64,000 nt of DNA from Poronia punctata (taxonomy: Eukaryota > Ascomycota > Sordariomycetes > Xylariales > Xylariaceae), in contig MU401485.1 of NCBI GenBank assembly GCA_022579005.1, positions 186,001 through 250,000 of the forward strand, in the 5' to 3' direction. This document shows, one piece after another, positions 11,570-23,441 of the stretch. The position numbers were made by a program, and so were the translations under genes. The first letter of the stretch is position 1. Each line of letters starts with the position of its first letter. Below the pieces are notes generated by a model. The model worked only from the letters and a program-made list of their open reading frames with translations. It was not told the DNA's origin and ran no database searches.

Positions 11570-12486
11570 TTACAGGATGTAAGCAAGGAGGCCGATGAGA
11601 CCGGCACCAATTCCAGCTTGGGCGCGGACCGCGGCGTTGGTAGGCTCGGGCGTAGGCGAGCCTGTGGGGTAGCCGCCTCCGGTGGTACCGGGTTGAGTAG
11701 TCGATGGCGTGGGGCCGCTAATGACGGTGGTGACAGTGGTCTCGGGGTAGCTGTTCGTGACAGTGGTCTCGGGGTAAGTTGTTGGGGCCTCGGAAGTGCT
11801 GGTAACAGTCTCGGTAGGTGTGCCAGTTTCCGTGGGGGTCTGAGTCTCGGTAGACGTAACGGTTTCCGTGGGGGTCTCAGTGGGCGTAACGGTTTCCGTG
11901 GGCGTCTGAGTCTCAGTGGACGTAACGGTTTCCGTGGGGGTCTCAGTAGGAGTCTCGGTTTCCGTGACCGTCTCGGTGGGAGTGGGGGTCTCAGTAGGAG
12001 TCACTGTGGGTGTATCTGAGGGATAGTTAGTTGGCGTTTCCGACGAGCTCTCCGTCGTTGTGGTGGAGATCGGAGTTGAGGTCGGAGTATCCTGACCCGT
12101 TGTGGTGGTCACGGTGGTGGTGGTGCCGGGAGCGTCACCGCCATCGGCGACAGCTTTGCAGAAAGCGTCAATGCCTGACTGAGTACCGCCTATTCATATG
12201 TTAGTCCATCCACGCCAGAGCATCAGATGCAGTCTAAGCCAGCTGCTTATTTGTACGTACCATAGTCAGACTCGCTGCACTCGTCGCGCAGGCAGACCTC
12301 TCCGTCGCGTTTGACTGTGTAAACCTGCTGGCAGATGCAAGCGCCGTCGTCGACGTCACAGGTGGTGTGTTTATCAACAGAGTCGTTGATACATTTCGGC
12401 GCACACCCAGGCACAAACTCGCTGATGCTGATGGCGGCAGCGGCAGCAGCAAAAGCCGGGAGTAGGAAAGCTCGAACAGGTGCCAT
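11570..12486 (-). CDS. GPI-anchored CFEM-domain cell-surface protein
   Basis: Exons 12486-12261 and 12189-11570 encode about 281 residues. A signal peptide (MAPVRAFLLPAFAAAAAAI) precedes a CFEM domain with eight cysteines. These run from VPGCAPKC through TTC, ACIC, VCLRDEC to AFC after the splice, which is the fungal CFEM spacing. The Asp of DVDDGACIC is where characterised heme-binding CFEM proteins carry their iron ligand. Residues 95-250 form a long Thr/Pro/Ser/Glu stalk built from PTETVTSTETQT-like repeats, expected to be heavily O-glycosylated. The C-terminus TNAAVRAQAGIGAGLIGLLAYIL fits a GPI signal. The likely location is plasma membrane or cell wall, with roles in heme/iron capture, wall structure or host contact. 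Which of these applies cannot be told here. Confidence 0.9.
11790..12010 (-). repeat. Degenerate TET/PTE coding repeat of the CFEM stalk
   Basis: The minus strand encodes repeated PTETVTSTETQTPTETVTPTET-type units. The DNA repeat (…GTAACGGTTTCCGTGGG… on the plus strand) recurs at least three times, so copy number may vary between strains. Confidence 0.8.
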
Positions 12487-15400
12487 TGTGAATATGATTA
12501 ACGAAGGTGGAGGTGTATGTGGTACAAGAGAGTGTCGCTTGTGGGGGAAAGGGATCTATAATTTGAAAATCCGAGCAGTTCTTCCAGTCGAGAGGGTTTG
12601 AACGGGTGGTGATTGTTTTATATACGCAGAGGGGGATTATTAACAGACGCTGATCGAAATATTTAATCCGACACGAGTCTTAATTTAGATGCGCATAGAG
12701 CGGCGTAACTGGAAGGGCTGGTAATGAAACCCTTTTCAGCAGGTGAATGCACAGGCATACAGGATAATACCCTAGGGACCAGGTACGAGTAGAGAAGGTA
12801 TCACACGTTACGCAAATGACCTGGACACACGGGGGATCTACCTACACGCCGCACCTATTACTGAATGATGGGGTTAGGCTAGTATGTACATCGCATGCTT
12901 GGATTGGCAGTCCGATTGGCTCTGTCGGGCACTTTGGCCCTGTATACGGCACATTGTGCAAAAGGATTGCCACGATCTCCCCGTGCCGTCAGACGCTAGT
13001 AGTTGGTTGAGGCCTCTGACTGGAAGCGGCGATGTCTTACGTCTGGTGTACGTTGTTACTATGTTAAAAAAAGAGCGACCGAAGTTACAACACGCTTGAG
13101 CGTAGTTGGCAGCTGCCTTGCATAGCCGTTGCTCGGCTCACTAAAAGCTCCCTTGTACCGTGCGTCATACGACTCCAGATGGAGCTGGGATGCGGCATGT
13201 CCAGGCCAATCAAGCGTGGTTAAACCTGAGACTAGGGGTATCCTGACTACCGTTTTAGGAAGGAGGGGTTCCCTGAAACGAAGGATGTGGTTAGCACCGA
13301 CATCCTCTGCGTCTTCCTATCTTCCAAAAGCCGGCGCTGGTGGGTAAGGTACCTCGGAGTAGGCACGTATGTGTAGATTAAACTCTGGTCCCCTTCAAAA
13401 AGAGCGGGCCGCGAGTTCGTGTTCAGAAGTTCAGAAGTGTTCTGAGCCTGAAAGAGGTAGGTAACGTGCCGTTGACGAGTTGCCACTTGACGGAGTCTTC
13501 CACCCCAGAAAAACCTGCCAGCCCCCAAGCGTTAGACTAACCTAAATACTAATATAGCTCGCCTTGGCATTGCTTCACTGCCTTCTCATCCCCACTGTCC
13601 ACATCATTGTAGATCTTCCAACTGTAACTGTTAATGATGGGGTGTCCGTTGCTACGGTGGCAAGAGAATCCGGGGCTCTGCATCGTGTTAAGTCTGGAGA
13701 CAAAACACGTGAATCTGATATTACAACGATGGCCTGTATCGGGCTGCTCCCTGGACTGCTGTAACGCACCACGTTCCCACGAGGATTTTAGCTTCGATGT
13801 ACACGGCCGAATCCACGTTTCCCCGGATACCGCAAATAAGGGAGCGGTGAAGATTAGTCGTAAAGGAACAAAAAAGCAAACAGCAACATGCAAAGACTGC
13901 TAGGTACAGACGACAGGTGTTTCGGCCAACTTACTGTAGAAACAGCAGGAATCAAAGCATTCAACCTACACCATACTTGTAAGTACCCAAGTACTATCCT
14001 TGGTGTATCCCAATCGCTCCGGGCCTCTACAAGTAGTCTACAGGTAGTTTACGCCCAGCCGAGACTACAGGTTACATAAGTAATTGCCTACACACTAAAA
14101 TAGGTAGGCCAAAGGTTAAAATAAAGTTTTACGCCAAATCTACAGTAGTATGGTAAGGTTGATTCATGATTCATACCAAGAAACAAGTAATTACATGATG
14201 ATAAGTAATATCCAAATACGTAGTAGGTGTCAAGGAAGCCACCTAATCTCAAGATTTACCTACCACTACCTACACGTACTTGCCACTGTTGCCAGGCACG
14301 CCAGGCACTCAGGGAGATTGAGGAGCTAGCATCGATTATGTACTCGTCATATCTACCAAGGTAAACAGACCCGAGGGACCAGGGCAGGGAGATCTTGTCC
14401 AAAATATGAGTGATTTCAACTACCGTCGAAACAAAAGGGAAGGATTGCTCCGTACAAACCACATACCGGTATGTGTACAAGGGGACAAAACAGCGCCGAG
14501 TACGGTTAGGTAACAAACAAGACACGTCCAATCCGACGCCACCTGCACCTAATACCTCCAAACAGGTTGCACAGGTGACACCTCTTGCAAGCAACTGCCT
14601 AGAATAGTAACACTCCTAACCTAGACTATCACTGCCCAAATACCTAGAGACAGAATAAGGTAGGGTCCAGTTTGCATTCCTTTGACTTTTTCTCGATCGA
14701 TCTCACCTAGCCTGGCTACCTCAACAAACCTAAGGTAAACGAAGAGGATTACCTACGGCCGGTGGGCTAACAACGGCAACGGCAAATACTAGCAGAATAT
14801 ACTATGTATTTACTCACTACCCCATTCCAAAATCCCTCCTGGTAAGGCTTGCACCACCACATTGTATAATGTTGTGCAGCATTGGGGGGAAGACCATAAT
14901 ACATAATACTCGTATGTTAAAGTAACCCCAAGGTAGGTAGGTGCATACATACACTTGAAACCGTAGTCTGCAAAGTGTGTCGGCCCTCGGGTAATACGAG
15001 CCTCTCCCTATGTACATGTACACGTACGCGTAGCCTAGAGACCCTTAATCTAAATCTAGGCAAGGATCGTCGGTTAATAAACGGTTTCTTACCAACGCCA
15101 ACTCGGCTAACATAACCGTGCCGCATGCGCTCCGCTCCTCTTCTTTTCGTGTTGGTTACTTAAATACCTACACGTACATGCCTTAGTTACCCTGCCGTTA
15201 GCAAAAGTCATGACGTTTGTTGCCTCCCAGATGGAGACCGAGTGTCATAAAAGATCGTATGAAGAATTGACAACACTTACTTAGGATTTCATTGTTAGGA
15301 TTTAAACGTACGTGGATGATGTCCGTCAGTTTCATTCTTCTCTTGGTCTTATTTGGAATAATTCAGACGGGGGACGGCTAACGTTGCTCCGTCTCTTTTT

Positions 15401-15983
15401 GCCGTAATCTGTTGTTTTGCGGTATACTGTATACATACCCACGTCAAGAAACAAGACCCTCTCACTCTCCGACTGCTGGGTGCCACTAGGATATATTTAA
15501 TCGGCCGAGAGGAGGTAGTGGACTGAGACAGCATGTGCTCATGGTACCAAGCAGCTGGGCGGGCCACCTGACTAGGGGATGGACACCCCCATGTTCTAGA
15601 ACATTTCTTGGGTTCGTTAAGCTACTGACTTTACATGACCCAAATCATGTTATGCCACTGCAGAATGTGTCTCTTGTGAAAGCCGCCCGGTTTTCATCCA
15701 CCTACGTTGCAATTACGGCCGAGGTCGTGATAAGCTCACTCACTATGATAAGAATAGGCAAGACAGCAAGCTTTCCGATTACAAAATTGTCCAATCTGAA
15801 CCAAAGGTATTACACATATCGCCAAAAAGGAACATCATCCCCCCGTTAGTTACAGCCTATCATATACAAGAACGTCCTCCTTGCCCAACTTATTTATACA
15901 AAATACAAACACAACACCAAATGCGTGAAAGAAAGAAAGGGGGATATATCAACAAGAAAGTCACATGGGCCTCACTGCCCAAC
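12487..15983. other. Gene-poor stretch, 3.5 kb
   Basis: This stretch has many short TACCTAC/GTAGGTA strings and one exact TACGAGTAG motif at 12784-12792. Except for the weak candidate at 13549-13893, the open frames here look random. No transposon protein remains are visible. Confidence 0.5.
13549..13893 (-). CDS. Weak candidate: small cysteine-containing secreted-type protein
   Basis: A single open frame of 114 codons, starting MHVAVCFFVPLRLIFTAPLF, a hydrophobic start that could act as a signal peptide. Its last 45 residues look more protein-like than the rest: FSCHRSNGHPIINSYSWKIY followed by NDVDSGDEKAVKQC. Six cysteines are spread along the frame. There is no recognised domain, and an equally long frame overlaps on the plus strand (13634-13903). 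It could be the last exon of a small secreted protein whose first exon lies upstream, or chance. I report it because it is the only frame in this gene-poor stretch with such a profile. Confidence 0.25.
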   Translation of the reverse strand: MHVAVCFFVPLRLIFTAPLFAVSGETWIRPCTSKLKSSWERGALQQSREQPDTGHRCNIRFTCFVSRLNTMQSPGFSCHRSNGHPIINSYSWKIYNDVDSGDEKAVKQCQGELY

Positions 15984-17522
15984 TCATCCGCTATTATAGT
16001 AATTCCCAATAGGCGTCAACGTCCTATTGATATTAAGCATGAACGGGGATCCCGCGTCCCTAGCCATGAAATACGCATGTCTCTGCACCCAGGCCTGCGA
16101 ATCCAGCCAGGGCACGACCTCCCGCAACCAAGCTAACACCTGAGCCTCGGTCCCGCTCGTGGTCCCAAACTCCGTGACCCAGATCGGTTTACCGAACTCG
16201 TTGCGCGCCGAGGAAACATACGTCTTGAAGGCGCCCGGGTCAAGCACGCTGCCGTAGAAGTGCAGCGGGATGAAGTCGACGGTACATCCCGTGCAAGCAG
16301 CCATGAATTCCCGCAGGTAATCGAGCCCGACGCCTTTTCCCTCTGCGTTCGTCACGGCTGGCGCGCCGAGGGACACTCCCGTGCCGGCGAGAGGCTCGAT
16401 CCATTTTCGGTAGGCCGTTACGGCCTCGGTCACGTTCATGCACGAGTTGCCGCAGGTCCAGCAGCAGCCGTCTGGCTCGTTGAAGGCTAGGACTGCGTCG
16501 GCGCCGTATTGCGTCTTGGCGCGCTGTACGTTGGCTGCCCACATGCTTGTTAGGTCGTCTGCTGCGCTCCAGAGCATTGGCACGAAGTGAAGTGCTGGGT
16601 TGTATGAGTTGGATATCCAGCCGCCTGGGTGGTAAGGGTCTGAAGCCCAGTTGTAGGCCCATGATACTTTGGAGTTTTGCCCAGAGAGGGAGAATTTCCC
16701 GGTTAGGTAGGGGTCGTTGAAGCCGAGGCCTCTGCGGCCTGAGTTCGTTGTGGGTGTTGGTGTTAATGTTGTCGTTGTCGTTGTCGTTGTTGTCGTTCGA
16801 GTTGTTGACGATGTTGGTTTGGTTGTTGTTTTGGTGGTGGTGGTCGACTTCTTAGTTGTAGTGCTTGTCTTTTTAGTAGTGGTAGTAGTTGTTGGTTTCT
16901 TAGTAGTAGTTGTTGTTTTCTTAGTCGTAGTGGTTGTCTTCTTGGTTGTAGTTGTTGGCTTCTTAGTAGTAGTCGTCGGCTTCTTCGTTGTGGTTGTTGT
17001 TTTCTTAGTTGTGGTTGTTGTTTTCTTAGTTGTGGTTGTCGGCTTCTTGGTTGTAGTTGTTTTCTTAGTTGTAGTTGTCGCCTTCTTAGTCGTAGTTGTT
17101 GCCTTTTTAGAAGTGGTGGTTATCTTTTTAGTCGTCGTCGTCGCCTTTTTCGTTGTTGTTGGCTTCTTAGTTGTCGTCGTTTTCTTTGTAGTAGTTGTTG
17201 GTTTTTTGGTCGTCGTTGTCTTTTTAGTAGTCGTGGTTGGCTTCTTAGTTGTTGTCGTCGCCTTCTTAGACGTTGTACTCGTCTTCTTCGTTGTTGTGAC
17301 GGCTTTGGGAACGATAGCTTGGGGCGTGGCGGTTATTTGCTCAGTAGTCATCCCCTTCATCGGCGCAACTTCCACACATGCCACGGACGACCCCTTTTCT
17401 GTGCATGACGAATCCTCCTTTCTCTTGGTAATATCTGTGTCGGTTGGCCTGGTGGTCGCTACGGCTGCGACGGCGCCAGACACCACCAGGTTACCAATGA
17501 CCAAAAAATCGAGAAGCCGCAT
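15984..17522 (-). CDS. Secreted GH128 (Asl1-like) endo-beta-1,3-glucanase with a long Thr/Lys-rich linker
   Basis: A single exon encodes 512 residues. A signal peptide (MRLLDFLVIGNLVVSGAVAA) and a short Cys-containing N-region are followed by about 190 residues of TTTKKPTTTTKK-type repeats (roughly 75-265). The C-terminal catalytic domain starts at GRRGLGFNDPYLT. The two catalytic glutamates expected for GH128 lie in VLAFNEPDGC (acid/base) and IWVTEFGTT (nucleophile). The disulphide-rich insert CCWTCGNSCM and the HFYG strand are also typical. The family acts on beta-1,3-glucan of fungal walls, and S. pombe Asl1 belongs to it. The linker is unusual because it is strongly cationic rather than neutral Ser/Thr. 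It may bind acidic wall polymers or mucilage (inference). Neighbouring spacers are long, so it stands alone. Confidence 0.9.
   Translation of the reverse strand: MRLLDFLVIGNLVVSGAVAAVATTRPTDTDITKRKEDSSCTEKGSSVACVEVAPMKGMTTEQITATPQAIVPKAVTTTKKTSTTSKKATTTTKKPTTTTKKTTTTKKPTTTTKKTTTTKKPTTTKKATTTTKKITTTSKKATTTTKKATTTTKKTTTTKKPTTTTKKTTTTTKKTTTTTKKPTTTTKKPTTTTKKTTTTTKKTTTTTKKPTTTTTTKKTSTTTKKSTTTTKTTTKPTSSTTRTTTTTTTTTTLTPTPTTNSGRRGLGFNDPYLTGKFSLSGQNSKVSWAYNWASDPYHPGGWISNSYNPALHFVPMLWSAADDLTSMWAANVQRAKTQYGADAVLAFNEPDGCCWTCGNSCMNVTEAVTAYRKWIEPLAGTGVSLGAPAVTNAEGKGVGLDYLREFMAACTGCTVDFIPLHFYGSVLDPGAFKTYVSSARNEFGKPIWVTEFGTTSGTEAQVLAWLREVVPWLDSQAWVQRHAYFMARDAGSPFMLNINRTLTPIGNYYNSG
16790..17290 (-). repeat. 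KKxTTTT coding repeat array of the GH128 linker
   Basis: Roughly 30 imperfect units of 15-21 bp encode K-K-(P/A/T)-T-T-T-T. The DNA units differ at synonymous sites, so the array is old or selected at protein level. The plus strand is consequently free of stops and encodes a long Val/Phe-rich shadow frame. Confidence 0.9.
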
Positions 17523-18971
17523 CTTGACGGCGTTGTTGGCTTGGCCGTCGTCTATTTAAATATCGGAGCTTGACACACGGCAAGATCACGATGCCCGTAC
17601 GAGATATATCGTCCCTTGTATCCGCCGACTAGCACAGGGCGCATATAGCAGGGGCATGGTTTCTTAAATATGTAAGTCATGTTGGGCGGCATTAGGGAGA
17701 GCCACATGCTGTTGTCGGTCCCGTTGCGCCGCTATAGCTAGCTGCATGCAACTCTTCGCGAGATTGATGCTTTGCAAGCTCGGCGGTTGAACTGCTTTGA
17801 GCTAGTCCAACGTCTCTTTTGCAACATCTAGCTCCTGGTAATATCCTCCCACCATGGTTTTTAGTGTATTGCGTCTCGCTTGATACCCTTGATATTTTTC
17901 AGGCCTAGAGTCTAGACAAGCTGGGATTCGACCGCCCTATCACGCTTCTCAGCTTTCCCACCGATCGTGTAATTATGCTATTGTCTTGGCGTTTTCACTA
18001 AAGCATCTAGGCCATGATAGCGACTATTGTCGCTTAGTCGTACGCCGCACGAATAGGCCCTTCTAGATCGAAACGAGTCGCGACAGGGTAATTGTGGATT
18101 CCTATTGTGGGCGCTGGCAGCTGCCACGCTGGTCCGTACGGTGTACCATGCCGAGAGTACCTACAGGTACTAGGTATGCACTGGCGATAGGGTCGCGTTT
18201 GTCTAGGTTTATGTACGCCTCGTGGGTAGTTGCCAGTTGGACAAGAAGTTACTCCTCTTCGTCAATTGGATCAACGGTTGCCGTCGTTGGACTTTCCGCT
18301 GCCCAGGCCCCAGACAGGCCATATTCAGCCGCAAGTTCATGGCTTTGTGTATCGCTTACAAGGTTGTAATGCCGGCCTATCGTTGAATGGCTCCACCTGG
18401 CCGTTTATCGCCCCATGCCGAGCTGCCCTCCGCCTGTGAATGTGAAGCCTGCCTTTTTATCATCAGCTTCTTCCTGTGCAGTTCGTCCGTGGGGAAGTTG
18501 ACTCAATTCTCTTACAGGGTTTTGGCGGGTTTGCTCTTGGCTCGGCCTTGCTAGGCTGTTTCTGGAGTGCCAGATAGCACGAGTCGAGTGTTGACAGCCG
18601 CACAATCCATCGCCGCACAATCCATCGCCGCGCATCTCGGATGCGTCATCAGCGTCGTGGATGAGTCTCTCCCGGTCTAAGTTCTAGATACCGAGATTGC
18701 AAGGCAAAGGAATTGAAGCACATGACGTACAAATATTAAAAACTATAAAACTATACCAAGTACAAGTTTTTATGGTATATTCCGACGAGGCCACCTACCC
18801 AGAGAACACTCCTGTCAGAAAACAAGGTAATACATACATCGCATCAGCCTATAAAGCGCGCTCCTCGTTTAATCTCTATATGGCCTGACGCAAACGTCGG
18901 GAGTCGAGGATTCACCCACCGCCGGATGCTCGCTTTTTTCGCCATGCGCCATGATACACGTAATAATCCTT
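17523..18971. other. Intergenic, 1.45 kb
   Basis: Upstream of the glucanase and downstream of NUP170. A short direct repeat, GCCGCACAATCCATC, lies at about 18597-18627. I see no gene or RNA. Confidence 0.5.
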
Positions 18972-21900
18972 TTAGAAGAAGCCCATGCTTCGGTTTGTAA
19001 GTGGGGACACGACTAGTCCGTCTACAGCTCTGCGAACTTCCTTGACAGCCCGCGCAAGGTCTCTCGGGTCCGATCCTCCTTCGTTGGTGCCGCGAGCATT
19101 TGCCGACGCCCAGTTATCGCACTCCGCCATCAACTCGCCCACCCAAGGCTCTAAGCGAGCTTCGGGTCTTCCGTGCCGTCCGAGATCCCTTACCCATAGC
19201 CCTACGGCATGGCAGACCCATTCGACGATTCTGGCCCGCCCAGCCCCTCGGAACGGTATTTCTTGTGCTTCGTACATGGTCTCGAGAACTCGGACCACCA
19301 GGTCGTGACTGACGCCCAGATGGAGGAACAGGTTGATGGGCCAGTTCACGTCAGCGCCAATGCGCCCGTCCTGAGCATACTCGGTTGCGTAGCGGCAAAC
19401 CTCGGGCATCAAGGTCGGCACCGGGAAGACGAACGAGTCCTTACTAGAACGGTGGCAGATATCTTCGATGCGAGCTATTAGTGTCTCATACGGCTGAGGC
19501 GGGCCTTCATCTGACGCCGTGCCTCGCTGTTGACGTTCGGCGTTATAGCTGGCCAACTGCTCCGATATTTCGTCATGTGTCTGCTGGATCAGGCTTGTCC
19601 ACGTCTGCGCGATCGTGGTCGGGTTTCTGAAGTCGGCAACGTGGTAAATGACTAGACAAAGGTCGTAGTATCCCGCCTGGTCCGCATATTGATTGAAAAG
19701 CTGTATCCTAAGTTAGTGTCGAGGCCAAAAGCAAACCTGGTCGCGTCGTCGACGCTCAGAAGTGACCACTTACATCGGATAGGGATTGAATTTCGCCGTC
19801 CAGAGCCGCCTCGATCTCCGGCTTACGCTCGGCCGGTATTCTGCTATCAGCCAACAACCGTTCCAGCAGATCATCTTGTATATTGGCCACATCCAAAAGC
19901 TCGGTGACATCATGGTTGAGCAGCTGTTGCTCTTGCCGGCTAACCCCGGCAGTCATGACACTGGCGTTCGTCTTTGCTCTACTAAGCAGGTTGATGCGTT
20001 CTTTGATGCTGAGCTTGAAGTCGGACTTGGCAAGCTCCGACTGGACCTTGGCGGCGTCAAAGTACATAGTGCGCATCGTATAGAAGCGGCAGAGAAGCTC
20101 GGCATGGGCCGCGTCCTTCGACGCTAGACGGCGGAGGAAGGTGGTAATATAAGGGGATTCGATGCCCAGGAGACGTTCCGTCCAGCCTTGCTTTATGTAC
20201 CAGTCGTAGAGGTCCTGATGGAACACCTCATCCATCGAGTTGTTTACTACGTCGTAGGCCTCGGCTCGTTTCGTAGCAATAAGGGTCGGCTTGCCATCGA
20301 CCATCTCCGGCTCTTTGCCTGACGCGACATCCAATTCCAGGAGGACCTCATGGATCAAGTCATAACAAAGCTTTCGCTGATCAAACGCTTTCGCTCGCGG
20401 ATCACCAGCCGGACTGCCGTCATTCATCCAGTACAATGCCGTCTTTCCTCGGTCTTTCGCCTCAGCAACCGACAAACATAACTGGATAGCACCGGCGTAG
20501 TACCGGAGTTCGATGTACTGGCGGATTGCCGCTTCGAGATTGGCTTGTGTGAGGCTTCCGGCAACCTTCTGGAAGTGCCTCAGGCTTTCGAAGAGAAGGT
20601 TTCGCGAGACATTAATGTTTATGGCCGCCTCTGAAGCTCTCTTCAATTGTTCCTGAGCCTTGAAGACAACCACATCGTCGGCGCTGCAGAAGCTACCACA
20701 CTTGCGTCGCAGCGCATCTGCTACAGTCTCGACGTTGGAGCCGTTTTCGATATTTCGGTTAACAATTGCCTTCACGAGTACTTTGGCAAGTTCCTTTCCT
20801 GGCGCCTGCGAGAAGAGACGCTCATAAGTGAGACCCCTGAGTTCTTGCCGGGATGTTTCGTCCAACCTGGCGTATATATCGACAACCCTTTCCTCGAACA
20901 TGGTCATGACAAACGAAATACCTTCTGTTATGTCCGTCATGAGAAGTTCTACAGCATGCATAGCTTGGTGCTCTCCCTGGAATGCCAGTTCCTCTTGTTT
21001 GCTGGCCGCCCGCCGCAAGTCCGAGGGCCCTGACAGACCCTGAATGAAGGAGCGATTGTCATTCAAAAAGTTCCTGAGCGCTATTACGCAATCCTGTACC
21101 TCTCTCAACTTGGGTTGTGGGATAGGACTATCGATTGCCAATGCGCCGGCGCTATTAGAGCTGACAGATATGACTTTCGACTTCCACAAGGACCGAATTA
21201 ATCTGCTGAGGTAGAGCGTAATGGCACCGTGCCGCGACGAAGGCCGGACCATCTCGACTGTGGCCGGCTGGCCGTCTTGTTCGGGTAGCATAGGGCTACC
21301 GCCGTAGTTGATGAATACTTGTCTTGCTCGATCCAACGTGGCTTGATCGATAGCGGCTCGGCCTAGGCCGAACCGCCCATTATCCCCTTGGCGGCAGGCC
21401 ACTGCTAGAGCGGCCGTTATGGTCTCCACGCGACCATACGCATTCTGGAACTTGCTCACTTCCGCCTTCAAACCTTCGTCTCCAACGGTAGTCCGAATAG
21501 CAGAAGCGAATATGTCGACAAGCCGTCTACGTCGGATGATATTAACACCCGTATTTGTAAGGACAGCAAATTCACTACCGTCAGGGCTATCGAACTGGAC
21601 AGCAAGTTCGTTGCCGAATCCTAGCGGTTGGTTGGTAGCAGAGAAGGGCTTTGTGATCAGCCCAACATCTTGCACCGTGCCCTTCAACTCAATCCAGTTG
21701 GCTTGCTCATAAAGTTTTGGCATTTGTGATCGACTGTGATTCTTAATACGCCCAGTGTCGGGGGCCGATATGAAAAGCAAATCATGCGGGTCATCGGGCT
21801 TCCTAACAAAATCCAAGAAATAGCCCGGCGGGAAACGAATGCCACGGCGACTGGACTCGAGAGCTCTGGATGAGACATTGATGGTCTCTCCAGGGCCACT

Positions 21901-23441
21901 AAAGGGACTCGTCCTCGGTCTTTTCTGGCCAGCTTCAGGAGGCGGGAATTTAATAGCCTGCAGCTGCATGCTCTGAGGGGCACCGCTTGAGGAGCCCATC
22001 ATGTAGGATGATGCACTTGTAGCACTCATGAACAGGCGGCAGCCTGTGTTGGTCAGTGCCATGAGATGCACCTTGTTGTCTTCCGTGACAGACACGGGGC
22101 TGATAGACACGATCTCCATGTGTTCACCGAGCAGGGGCGACTGCACACTCATAGCATGGGCGATGTCGCGCAAGAAGTCACTCTTGGTTTTCTCAATGAC
22201 CTTGGTCAACTTGTTCGGGCCCTCAATGTGGTAGGTCCGCACTGTCGACAGGTTGGAAAGAGAGTAGAGTAGATTTCTGCTGTCATCAATGACCAGGGCC
22301 ACGACATGCTCAGTGGCAGCCCTACCCCAGATCTGAGTCGGTTTAGGCACTACAGAAGTCCAACCAGGTTGGGAATGGTTGAGCTTGCCAGTCCTACTGG
22401 AAAACCATTTTTCCTCTTGCTGATAATACAACTCGTATATGTCACAGTCTGTGGTACCGCCGGTATAGAAGATGCGCCCCGTAGCCGAGCCTGCAATGTG
22501 ACTCGCCGTCGCGCTTTTCAGCGCCAGTGTCGTACCATAGAGCTCGACATTTTTGGTTCCTGATGGGTTCAGATTAACGGAAACACCAAGCAGGATCATC
22601 TCGCCTTCCGTGGAGACCACCAGAACATGGCTGATCACGTCGTTGAAGACCCCGGGTTTCGGAGCCACCAACTTGACGGCGGTGATTCTCTGTTGGCTGT
22701 CCTCGTACCCTATGAGGTCGGGATTTGGGTGTGTGTAGTCCCACAGATACAAGCAGTTGTCAATTGTCACCCAAGCATGGTTGATTTCAGCAAACAACCC
22801 CATGCCTGTTTCAACCTCAGCACGTTCGTATTGTGCGAAGACGTTCTGAGGGATTTCGAAGTTGCTGATTTTCTGAAAGGGCGCCCATGGGGAATCGACA
22901 AGTGTTAAATCGTAGTCGGACGATATTTCTACAGAGCCAGTTAGTCAGTATGCCCGGAACAAAGACATCGAAGGGTTGTGAGAGGGTGGGTTATGGAGGG
23001 CTCACGTCTGCAGTAGCTGTCTAGTTCCGGGTAGTGCTCATCCTCGGTTAGAGCATTATTGATGAAGTTGGCAGCTTTCGCGAGAGGTGGCTGGGATGCT
23101 GTAGAGGCGAGTTGCGAAGCCCGCATCACGGCATCGTCGCTCGCAGAAGTTGAGGCACGGAGAGCCGACGTGGACGATGGAACAGGATCTTGGCCAAATA
23201 TAGATGGTTGGCTACTCGGCTGGCTTCCCGCCTGAATTCCTTGTTGGCTTCTTGGTTGTGTCATTGACTGGGCCCCTGGCGTTCCTGGCTGACCCTCGGC
23301 GAATGAAACGCTACGAGGGGATGCAAAGAGCAGACGCCGCACAGGATCTTGCTGCATTTCCGCGTTGAACCGCGAAGCGACAGCGGGCGTATTTAGAAAG
23401 GCACCCGGCACGGCGGGCGCGGGTGTTTGGGGGAAAGACAT
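18972..23441 (-). CDS. NUP170: Nucleoporin of the Nup155/Nup157/Nup170 family
   Basis: Exons 23441-23006, 22928-19774 and 19700-18972 encode about 1439 residues, normal for the fungal family. The N-terminal 100 residues are Ser/Gln/Ala-rich and disordered. A conserved block then follows: the ELDSYCRQISSDYD helix, LVDSPWAPFQK, and GLFAEINHAWVTIDNCLYLW with DYTHPNPDLIGYEDS. This is the signature start of the Nup155 beta-propeller. The remainder is a long alpha-solenoid, including RFYTMRTMYFDAAKVQSELAK. The protein is a core inner-ring scaffold of the nuclear pore complex that anchors Nup53/59 and membrane nucleoporins. Both introns restore the frame (phases 1 and 0). The nearest neighbours are unrelated. 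Confidence 0.95.

Noticed and set aside
11489..12019. Gly/Arg/Leu-rich 176-codon plus-strand frame
   Set aside because: Antisense of the CFEM stalk repeats.
16717..17559. 280-codon plus-strand frame rich in Val, Phe and Leu
   Set aside because: It is the antisense of the Thr/Lys repeat of the GH128 gene; its V/F content follows directly from the repeat, and the minus frame has a signal peptide and catalytic motifs.
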